Positions 10,201 through 16,271 of a stretch of 64,000 nt of DNA are shown here, in pieces; the stretch's first letter is position 1, and each line of letters begins with the position of its first letter. Both the position numbers and the translations under genes were made by a program. This stretch comes from UBA8437 sp963582065 (lineage in GTDB: Bacteria > Planctomycetota > Planctomycetia > Planctomycetales > Planctomycetaceae): NCBI GenBank assembly GCA_963582065.1, contig CAUZRQ010000017.1, positions 5,650 to 69,649 of the forward strand. The letters run 5' to 3'. A model generated the notes under the pieces. That model saw nothing but the letters and a program-made list of their open reading frames with translations, did no database searches and was not told the origin of the DNA.

Positions 10201-10799
10201 GCCTTGCGCGTGTCCGGACGCGATTGTCCCGGACCGCTGTGAGACACCGGCGAGGTGAGAACCGTGTTGCCGGTCCCCATCCGCAGTGCCACCACGACCC
10301 ACTCGTCGGCTCGTTGCACACGAACCTCCACGCGGGCATTCAGCAATGCACGGTCACCCAGGACCCGTCCATCCAAAGAGACACTTGTGACGTGTAACGG
10401 GGGGGCCTGTTGGTTGTTTTGCCACCGGAGAAAGTCCTTCCAGAGATCGGTGGGGACGGGGATCCGCTGCCCCTCGAGTCCCGGCAGGAAGATCCAGTCG
10501 GCGGTGTCTTTGGGCCGTGGCGAGCCGGATTTGGGGACCGGTTTGGTCTTGGTCTTGGTCTTGGTCTTGGGCTTGGTCTTGGGCTTGGTCTTGGTCTTGG
10601 TCTTGGGCTTGGGGGCTGGTTGGGCGGCGGGTTTGGAGGATATCTTTGCGGTTGGTTGGGGCGCAACGACAGCCTTGGTCGGCGGTGCCGTTGGCCGCTG
10701 GGCCAGTGCGGTGCCGACGACCATGAGGCCAATCGTCAGGAGCGACCAGGGGCTCCCGGCAGTTGGACGCAGAACGCGTCGCGGTGAAGGGAATTGCAT
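7242..10799 (-). CDS. Large exported membrane-anchored protein, unknown function
   Basis: The product is 1185 residues from ATG 10799, placed just before a basic N-region and the hydrophobic signal 'LLTIGLMVVGTALAQ'. An in-frame ATG at 10823 is the alternative start. After the signal comes a Pro/Ala/Thr/Lys-rich stretch with a Lys-Thr dipeptide run (about residues 60-90). Then follow about 1000 residues of beta-rich sequence without recognisable catalytic motifs. Three membrane helices lie near the C-terminus (about residues 1040-1120) with a short, probably cytoplasmic, tail. It is the first gene of a coupled pair: its TGA overlaps the ATG of the 1868-residue protein. Size, signal, beta-rich body and C-terminal helices are repeated twice in that neighbour, suggesting paralogous modules acting together at the cell envelope. 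Confidence 0.8.
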   Translation of the reverse strand: MQFPSPRRVLRPTAGSPWSLLTIGLMVVGTALAQRPTAPPTKAVVAPQPTAKISSKPAAQPAPKPKTKTKTKPKTKPKTKTKTKTKPVPKSGSPRPKDTADWIFLPGLEGQRIPVPTDLWKDFLRWQNNQQAPPLHVTSVSLDGRVLGDRALLNARVEVRVQRADEWVVVALRMGTGNTVLTSPVSHSGPGQSRPDTRKANPADGLRWWLRGKGLHELSFRLSVPVLREHPGRRLQLALPTPPAAGTRLLLVVEGGPLRATTPDGGGQTTIRPAVDDTNQIEVHGVGDRIDLSWRTTAADDDDDTVLASSIAIAIEPNTDSVVLKTHQRVRILKGRPETITVDLPTGYRLVDVQGDAIQDPQIDPDEPGRVHLPLVGGGADAASDPIEIRWTLQGEFPTVGQPLVIDGFHVEEARYQTGHVAMKLLDNYRSTRKLGRFVHRINVRGLPRTSTLASLFGDEIASAWEILRQPFRLELDLVEIEPRFIAEPQFFLKLSESNAELIIDVPRAQVFRGAIEAFEFHWPGWTEQGWQVVADESPELQFRFDEDTQRLRVGLAARQSRSDGRFAIRFKANRPIDEPTSTTLTLPALVAPTPPEPVLVVGRAINVDTELTANNETTTRPLSARLKQLISLPEELGDGIVPADNYFRLAPAAASFQVRVMPQPRRITSSSSVVANYSDGKLQVTQQIDYQVEYARIGSVKLMVPRPLQNNQVRFRLQADPDAEPIPLEARPGIEVGTQQQADIQLDEDRLGSFRIIADFELSAPEILAITTVAVPIPLMQSTDAAFTSTRFELIGGGGIDAVLDDEIWQSELDIENRPVWRAAGSPPQVDLALRLGDRDASYHFTVPRVAIVQVIQDADRGAVQSWACYHIRGQITTLVVRFSAGARMSRVPVFHWDGQPLHREHYRETVTPGGGTEFRLDVSRFGSGSDHLLQVDYHVIGRSENGLLSGRHSLVAPRLAETVHVAETLWQVHFPIGQHLLSGARGHSPRFSWQWQALHFGRETDAGFDRAADWLAIPGHTPRFPPIVVGNAYTFSNFGPPDRFVVHSISQWSFVLLGAGLALAAGLILLYIPHTRHVVTYLSVGFVVAVLAIWLAEPITLLLQPAVLGLSLATLAAMLHHRFGRHPSIDLVALATPINPLRGSTGEIQLSNQNAGREPSTAVHPSSPVSTGIVAQPESGVEG
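10543..10611 (-). repeat. Hexanucleotide repeat coding Lys-Thr run
   Basis: About eleven copies of a six-base unit (ggtctt with ggcttg variants on the plus strand) encode a KTKTKPKT-type run directly after the signal peptide of the 1185-residue exported protein. Such a run is slippage-prone and strongly basic. Confidence 0.9.
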
Positions 10800-10917
10800 G
10801 GAATGGAACCCACCTGCCTCCATGGTATCCGTGCCCGGCGGGGCCGGAAAGAACCAAACTTGCCACGGTCTCACAATTGCCGGGGATGGGACTGACGGTC
10901 GGAGTGTCGAGGTCGGG

Positions 10918-11721
10918 TTACATCAACTGGGAGAGTTGTGCGTGCACGGCGGTGCCGTTGGTAGCCAGCAGGTCTGCGACATCGACCGCGAAGAGACCAC
11001 CATCCAGTGATGTGACCCGACCGCCGGCCTCGGTGACCAGCAGCGCACCGGCGGCCATGTCCCAGGGCTTGAGCGTGGTGGAGAAGAAGCCGTCGAGACG
11101 GCCACTGGCGACGTAGGCGAGATTGAGCGCTGCCGAGCCGGTTCGCTGGGTATGCTGCGACGCGACGAGGACCCGCAGAAACCGATCGACGGCCGGGTGG
11201 TCGGGCGATTCGATTCCCACCGGGAGGCTGGCGGTGACCAGCGCGGAGTCGAGGTCGGTGACGGTATCGGCCGAGACCGAGACCGGTTGTCCGTTCAGGC
11301 GTGTGCCTCGGCCACGGATCGCAGTGAACAGTTCGTCGTGGCTGGGGTCCAGTACCACGGCGATGGCCAGTTGGCCGCGATATTCCAGGGCAATCGACAC
11401 GGCGAAGTAGGGGACGCCGTGGACGTAGTTGCCGGTGCCGTCGAGCGGGTCGATGATCCAGCGGAAGTCACTGTCGGCGCCGGCGTCGGACAAATCCTCT
11501 TCCCCCAGCAGACCGTGGTCGGGGAAGCGGTTGCCCAGAAGTTCGGCGATGACCCGTTGGCTTTCGAGATCCGCCTCGGTGACCACGTCCCGCCGGCTCT
11601 TCTCGGTCACGGTGAACCGGTCCCGCCATGACAACAGGATCTCTCCGGCGGTGCGAGCTGCCTCGACGGCCGTCTCGAGTCCGACGTCAAGACCTGTCTG
11701 CAGGAAGTCCGTTTCCACCAC
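10918..11721 (-). CDS. Inositol-monophosphatase family phosphatase
   Basis: Start GTG at 11721 gives 267 residues, the normal family length, and has GGAG six bases upstream. The longer open frame would run back through the preceding gene. The metal and catalytic motifs are complete: GEE (about residues 73-75), DPLDGTGNY (91-99) and WDMAAG (about 220). The family hydrolyses small phosphate monoesters (myo-inositol-1-phosphate, histidinol phosphate, PAP, fructose bisphosphate) using Mg2+. The sequence alone does not fix the substrate, and no pathway neighbour helps. A sigma70-like promoter lies at 11757-11785, overlapping the end of the upstream dehydrogenase gene, so the gene may be expressed both from the operon and on its own. 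Confidence 0.88.
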   Translation of the reverse strand: MVETDFLQTGLDVGLETAVEAARTAGEILLSWRDRFTVTEKSRRDVVTEADLESQRVIAELLGNRFPDHGLLGEEDLSDAGADSDFRWIIDPLDGTGNYVHGVPYFAVSIALEYRGQLAIAVVLDPSHDELFTAIRGRGTRLNGQPVSVSADTVTDLDSALVTASLPVGIESPDHPAVDRFLRVLVASQHTQRTGSAALNLAYVASGRLDGFFSTTLKPWDMAAGALLVTEAGGRVTSLDGGLFAVDVADLLATNGTAVHAQLSQLM

Positions 11722-11756
11722 CTCGTGCTCCGTTCCAAGAACCGATTGCTGCGGCG

Positions 11757-11785
11757 ATTCTAACGGTCCGGCGTCCCGTTGTCCC
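11757..11785 (-). promoter_or_regulatory. Putative sigma70 promoter for the phosphatase gene
   Basis: On the minus strand GGGACA (11780-11785) and TAGAAT (11757-11762) are 17 bases apart, matching 4/6 and 5/6 of the consensus. The first three bases of the -10 are the TAG stop of the upstream gene. The leader to the GTG at 11721 would be about 30 bases. Confidence 0.4.
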
Positions 11786-12791
11786 CGTTGTCCCCGTTGT
11801 CCCCGCCGACCTCCGGATTGACCCAGCACGGCAACGGTTTCCCGGCCAGGCCCGCCAGCAGGTTGTTTGCGGCGATTTCGGCCATGCCATTTCGGCTCGA
11901 GATCGTGGCACTGGCGATGTGGGGGACGACCACGCAATTGGGCAGCGACAGCAGCGGATCATCGGCCGCCGGCGGCTCGGGATCGGTGACGTCGAGGCCG
12001 GCGGCGAAGATCTCGCCATTGGAGAGGGCGTCGTGAAGATCCTCGCTGACGTGCAGCGGGCCGCGGGCCGAGTTGATGAACACAGCGGTCGACTTCATCT
12101 TGCCGAACGCGATGGTGTTGAACATGCCGACGGTGGTGTCGTTGAGGTCGACGTGGACCGTAACGAAGTCGGACTCGGCCAGCAGCGTGTCGAGATCGAC
12201 CTGCCGCGCTCCCAGTTCCGCCTCGGCCGCCTCGTTGGTGTACCGGTCGTGGTAGAGCACCTCCATGCCCCAACCGCCGTGGCATCTTTTGGCCATCGCA
12301 AACCCGATTCGCCCCATGCCGACGATGCCGATGGTCTTCCCACAAAGGTCCAGTCCGACGTGCCCCCGCGGTTCCCATGTCTTCCACTCACCACCGCGGA
12401 CGTAGTCGGCGGCCTCGACGATCCGGCGTGCCGCGGTGATCAACAGGGTGAAGGCCATGTCGGCGGTGGCGTCGGTCAGCACACCGGGCGTGTGGCCCAC
12501 GCGAATGCCTCTGCGAGTTGCCTCGAGGACGTCGATGTTGTTGAAGCCGACGGCGTAGTTGCTGACGACGGTCAACTGGTTGCCGGCTGCTTCGAAGAAC
12601 TCGGCATCGACGTCCTCGGTCAGCAGGCTGAGCACTCCGTGGCAGCCGGCGATTTTTTCGAGCAGCAGGTCCCGAGACGGCGGCAGCGGCTCGGTCCAGA
12701 TCTCGGCGTCACAGGCGGCCTGGACGATTTCCAGTCCAGCGTCTGGGATGTAGCGTGTGACAAAAACTCGGTGCTTGGCGTCGGATGACAT
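11760..12791 (-). CDS. D-isomer-specific 2-hydroxyacid dehydrogenase (glyoxylate/hydroxypyruvate reductase type)
   Basis: The start at 12791 (MSSDAKHRVFVTRY) has GGGAG eight bases upstream and fits the family N-terminus; 343 residues. An in-frame ATG at 12842 has an even stronger AGGAGGTGA but only three bases of spacing and would add 17 Ser/Pro-rich residues. The Rossmann motif GIVGMGRIG is present. The catalytic triad is visible as Arg in INSARG, Glu in DVTDPEP and His in PHIASAT. The family reduces glyoxylate, hydroxypyruvate or related 2-oxoacids with NAD(P)H. The final Gly-Asp-Asn repeat tail is unusual and comes from a DNA tandem repeat. An 8-bp inverted repeat lies upstream (12854-12888). 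Confidence 0.9.
   Translation of the reverse strand: MSSDAKHRVFVTRYIPDAGLEIVQAACDAEIWTEPLPPSRDLLLEKIAGCHGVLSLLTEDVDAEFFEAAGNQLTVVSNYAVGFNNIDVLEATRRGIRVGHTPGVLTDATADMAFTLLITAARRIVEAADYVRGGEWKTWEPRGHVGLDLCGKTIGIVGMGRIGFAMAKRCHGGWGMEVLYHDRYTNEAAEAELGARQVDLDTLLAESDFVTVHVDLNDTTVGMFNTIAFGKMKSTAVFINSARGPLHVSEDLHDALSNGEIFAAGLDVTDPEPPAADDPLLSLPNCVVVPHIASATISSRNGMAEIAANNLLAGLAGKPLPCWVNPEVGGDNGDNGDNGTPDR
11778..11804 (-). repeat. Three 9-bp tandem repeats at gene 3' end
   Basis: Three exact copies of gttgtcccc (plus strand) encode the GDNGDNGDN tail of the 2-hydroxyacid dehydrogenase. Each copy carries a GGGACA on the minus strand, one of which fits as a -35 element for the next gene. Confidence 0.9.
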
Positions 12792-12853
12792 CGGGGCAAC
12801 TCCCGAGCAAGGCGGCGTGGACGAGTCCGGTGTCGACTCCATTCACCTCCTGC

Positions 12854-12888
12854 GTGACATCCTCAAGGTGGGGCGGGGTTGATGTCAC
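12854..12888. repeat. 8-bp inverted repeat upstream of dehydrogenase gene
   Basis: GTGACATC (12854-12861) and GATGTCAC (12881-12888) are perfect inverted copies separated by 19 bases. The element lies between the stop of the FAD oxidoreductase gene and the ATG at 12791. It could be an operator or a hairpin ending the upstream message. Confidence 0.5.
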
Positions 12889-12970
12889 GGCCCGGCGGGT
12901 GCGGCCTGCCTGCCGCGTGGGCACTTCCAGTCTAATCGGGCCGGCGGGCCGCTGGCAATCATCACATTCG

Positions 12971-14593
12971 TTAACGCCCGTCGCGAATCATCTCGCGGGC
13001 CGCGTTGCGACCGCAGGCCCCCATCACGCCACCACCGGGGTGAGTGGCACTGCCGCAGAGGTAGAGGCCGTCCAGGGGAGTGCGGTGGTCGGCCCAGCCA
13101 GGGACCGGACGCAGGTTGAACAGCTGGTGCAACGGCATCGCTCCCTGGAAGATGTTGCCCCCGGTCAGGCCGAAGGTCCGTTCGAGGTCGACCGGCGAGA
13201 GGACCTGGTGGTGGAGGATCGAATCGGGGACGTTTGGTGCGTAGCGGGCGATCTCGGCCAGGCAGCGATCCAACAGCGTCTCTCGGGCGTTGTCGTCCCA
13301 CGGTCCGTCGGCGAGATGGTAGGGAGCGTACTGGACGAACAGCGACAGCACATGCTGGCCGCGGGGGGCCAGTGTCGTGTCGACCGAACTGGGGATGGTC
13401 ATTTCGACGATGGGCCGATCGGAGATCCGACCCTGCCGGGCGTCGTCGTAGGCTGTTTCGAGGTATTCGCAGCCGGTGCCGATGTGGATCGTGCCGCGAT
13501 GTTGCGGACCCGGTTGGTCGTGTCCGGGATAACACAGAAAATCGGGCAGTTGGCTGACGGCGAGATTGATCTTGGCACTGGCACTCGCGTAGTCGATGCG
13601 GTCGACGGCACGGACGAATCCGTCGGGGAGTGCCGATTCGGAGACCAGCCGACGGAAGGTCTGGTGCGCGTCGATGTTGCTGGCGACTCGACGGGCGGCG
13701 ATCGAGGTGCCGTCGACGACCACCCCGGTCACCCTGGTGCCGTCGGTCTCGATCTGCTCCACCGTGCACCCGGTACGGATTTCGACACCCCGCTCGGTCG
13801 CCGCGGCGGCCAGTGCATTGGAGAGACCACCCATGCCCCCCTCGACGTAGCCCCAGACTCCACGGGCTCCACCGGCCGATCCCATCACGTGGTGCAGAAG
13901 CACGTAGCCGGTGCCCGGAGCCGAGATCGGTTGGAACGTGCCGATGATCGCATCGGTTGCGAGCGTGCTCTTGAGCACGTCCGATTCGAACCAGCGGTCG
14001 AGAATCGGTCGTGCGGCCCCGGTCAGCAACTCGATCGCCTCGGGCAGATCCTCGCCCAGATCTCCCAGGGCCTGGTAAAGCGACCAGGCCGAGCCGGCAT
14101 CCCGGATCTTCGAGAAGACTCCTCGTCGACGCCATGACTTGGGCAGGGGCAGCAGGCTGGGGGCCGGGCGGGACAACATGGGTTCGAGTCGCTCGGCGAT
14201 TCGTTCGAGCAGTGCTTCGTAACGGGGAAACGCCTCGGCGTCGGATTCGGAGAACTTGGCGATCTCGCGACGGTTGGATTTGCCATCGGGCCCTAGCAGC
14301 AACCAGCGGCCGTCTTCGGTCGGGGTGAACGACGACGGGTTGCGAGGCAGCACGCGGTAACCGTGTCGGGCGAGTTCGAGATCGCGTTCGATTTCGGGCA
14401 GCAGCAGGCTGACGACATAGCTGGCCGTCGACACCTTGAAGCCGGGCCAGGGTTCATCGGTCACGCACGCGCCGCCGACGACGTCCCGTCGTTCGAGCAC
14501 CAACACTCGCCAGCCCGCGTCGGCGAGGCCGGCTGCACAGACCAGGCCGTTGTGGCCAGCGCCGATGATCACGCAGTCAAATGCGGTCGTCAT
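12971..14593 (-). CDS. PYROXD2/phytoene-desaturase-like FAD oxidoreductase
   Basis: 540 residues. The N-terminus carries the dinucleotide-binding motif IIGAGHNGL followed by the acidic-strand 'VLERRDVVGG' and a typical second GG, as in phytoene desaturase and PYROXD2 proteins. The C-terminus has the flavin-binding 'LYLCGSATHPGGGVMGACGRNAA' block characteristic of the PYROXD2 branch. No carotenoid genes lie nearby, so carotenoid desaturation is not supported; the substrate is unknown. The ATG at 14593 lies 17 bases inside the end of the Gfo/Idh/MocA gene, so the two are probably translationally coupled. Confidence 0.88.
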   Translation of the reverse strand: MTTAFDCVIIGAGHNGLVCAAGLADAGWRVLVLERRDVVGGACVTDEPWPGFKVSTASYVVSLLLPEIERDLELARHGYRVLPRNPSSFTPTEDGRWLLLGPDGKSNRREIAKFSESDAEAFPRYEALLERIAERLEPMLSRPAPSLLPLPKSWRRRGVFSKIRDAGSAWSLYQALGDLGEDLPEAIELLTGAARPILDRWFESDVLKSTLATDAIIGTFQPISAPGTGYVLLHHVMGSAGGARGVWGYVEGGMGGLSNALAAAATERGVEIRTGCTVEQIETDGTRVTGVVVDGTSIAARRVASNIDAHQTFRRLVSESALPDGFVRAVDRIDYASASAKINLAVSQLPDFLCYPGHDQPGPQHRGTIHIGTGCEYLETAYDDARQGRISDRPIVEMTIPSSVDTTLAPRGQHVLSLFVQYAPYHLADGPWDDNARETLLDRCLAEIARYAPNVPDSILHHQVLSPVDLERTFGLTGGNIFQGAMPLHQLFNLRPVPGWADHRTPLDGLYLCGSATHPGGGVMGACGRNAAREMIRDGR

Positions 14594-15893
14594 GACCGGC
14601 CTCGGCCAGAGTCATCGCCTCGATGTCGTCGCCGAATCCCCCGTCGTCCTCGACCCAGGCCACCTCGCGACCCAGGCGGTGGGCAAGATTGCCCAGGTGA
14701 CAGAGCGTACTGCTGGTGGCGCCGGTGGCGATGTCGGCGTGGGGCAATTCCCTGGAGCGAAGGCAATCGATGAAGTTCGCCAGGTGATCGTCGTCAACGC
14801 GGTGACCGTTGCCGACGGGTGCCTCGCTGCGACCGTAGATCTTGTAACCGCCGCGGTCGATGACCAGCGTTCCCAGTTCTCCGTAGAACGCGGTTCCCTC
14901 GCTGCGGCCCTCGGGGCCGCGAGTGCTCCACAGCCGGTGCTCCCACGCGATGGTAGCGTCGGGGTAGTCGAACTGGACGCAGAGCGTGTCGGGGGTCTGG
15001 CGGTCGTCCTGGAAATGGTAGATGCCCCCGCTGGCCGAGACGCGTGCGGGCAGTTCCAGACCGAGCCCCCAGCGGGCGGTATCGAGAGTGTGAACGCCGT
15101 AGCGACCCAGGGCCCCGGTGCCGAAATCCCAGAACCATTGCCAGCTGCCGTGGAACCGGGTCGGATGAAATGGGCGTTCGGCGGCAGCACCCAGCCAGGC
15201 GGCGTAGTCGACTCCGGGAGGGGCATCGGTTTCGGACCGCGTGCCGATCGACTTGCCGCGGTGCACTGTCCAGGCGCGTGCCAGTCGCACTCGACCGATT
15301 TCACCGGCGTGCAGCAGGTCGATGGCCTCGCGGAAGTGGTGGCCGCTGCGTTGCTGGAGACCGCACTGGATCACGCGTCCGGTTGAGCGGGCCGTTTCGA
15401 TCATGGCTCGCGATTCTGAGATGGTGCGAGACACCGGAGCCTCGACGAAGACATCCTTGCCGGCCAGGCAGGCCAGTTGGGTCATCGTTGCGTGATGGTG
15501 ATCGGGCGTGGCGATCACCACGGCATCGAGATCATCCCGGTCGATCACGCGACGAAAGTCCGAGAGGTGTTCGGGGGCGAATCCCTGTGCGTCGACGATG
15601 CGGGGCGCGGCGGTTGCCAGCACGTTGGGGTCGACGTCGCAGAGCACCGGAACGTCGGTGTCGCTGCGGGCGGCGAGCCGCGTGGCGAGTTCGAGTCCAC
15701 GGCGGCGGGTGCCGATCACCGCGACGGCGATTCGCTCGTTGGGTGACGCCGATGTCCTGCCCGAGGCCAGCGTGACCACCCCGGCCGCGGCAACCCCGGC
15801 CACCGCAGCGTTCTTGGCGCTGTGACCGAGAAACTCGCGGCGACTCAGGTCGTCCTGATCAGGTGGGGCCGGTGGCGTCGACTGGGTGGACAT
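14577..15893 (-). CDS. Tat-exported Gfo/Idh/MocA oxidoreductase with altered EKP motif
   Basis: 438 residues. A twin-arginine signal (SRREFLG at 17-23 followed by an Ala/Val-rich segment) predicts folded export. The NAD(P)-binding Rossmann strand is 'IAVAVIGTRRRG'. The family body follows, including 'VVIATPDHHHA' and 'GVHTLDTARW'. The family's usual catalytic EKP motif reads E151-A152-P153, so the lysine that normally acts in hydride/proton transfer is absent. Relatives oxidise or reduce sugars and cyclitols; the substrate here is unknown. No Shine-Dalgarno is visible. A TACACT hexamer ends seven bases before the ATG, which suggests a leaderless message. It overlaps the next gene by 17 bases. 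Confidence 0.88.
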   Translation of the reverse strand: MSTQSTPPAPPDQDDLSRREFLGHSAKNAAVAGVAAAGVVTLASGRTSASPNERIAVAVIGTRRRGLELATRLAARSDTDVPVLCDVDPNVLATAAPRIVDAQGFAPEHLSDFRRVIDRDDLDAVVIATPDHHHATMTQLACLAGKDVFVEAPVSRTISESRAMIETARSTGRVIQCGLQQRSGHHFREAIDLLHAGEIGRVRLARAWTVHRGKSIGTRSETDAPPGVDYAAWLGAAAERPFHPTRFHGSWQWFWDFGTGALGRYGVHTLDTARWGLGLELPARVSASGGIYHFQDDRQTPDTLCVQFDYPDATIAWEHRLWSTRGPEGRSEGTAFYGELGTLVIDRGGYKIYGRSEAPVGNGHRVDDDHLANFIDCLRSRELPHADIATGATSSTLCHLGNLAHRLGREVAWVEDDGGFGDDIEAMTLAEAGHDDRI

Positions 15894-16025
15894 GCAGCCA
15901 GTGTAGCAATGCCATTCGGGGGGCCGCCAGTGGCGATCGTTGCGACGGATCTTGACACCCGTTGGGGATTGTGAGACGACTCCGTCGGTGGCCGGGTTCT
16001 CGTACCGGAAAAGGAGTTCGAACCG

Positions 16026-16259
16026 ATGGACGGATTGAGGCGGACCATACGCCGTTGCCTGGGTCTGGGCGGGATCCTGTTGGCCACGCTGTTGATCTCA
16101 GCCGGTCTGCTCGCGGTGTTCTCGGCTGCCGGAGATCGGGTGGTCGAGAAGGTAATGACGGTGATTTCCGCGGTGTCGTTGCTGGCCGTACTCGTCGACG
16201 GCGTCGTGTTGCTGGTCGCTGTCGGTTTGGTTGCGAGCGGCTCGACCGAGGATCCGTAG
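16026..16259 (+). CDS. Small two-helix membrane protein, unknown function
   Basis: 77 residues with a clear AAGGAG (16011-16016) nine bases before the ATG, which supports real translation. A basic N-terminus (RRTIRRC) is followed by two hydrophobic helices (about residues 13-35 and 44-70) and a short polar tail. It stands alone on the plus strand, divergent from the Gfo/Idh/MocA gene, and ends 12 bases before the stop of purL. I do not recognise a family. Confidence 0.6.
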   Translation: MDGLRRTIRRCLGLGGILLATLLISAGLLAVFSAAGDRVVEKVMTVISAVSLLAVLVDGVVLLVAVGLVASGSTEDP

Positions 16260-16271
16260 CCGGTCGGCCTC

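Noticed and set aside
12971..14593. Carotenoid phytoene desaturase
   Set aside because: The C-terminal block matches the PYROXD2 branch better, and no carotenoid genes are adjacent.
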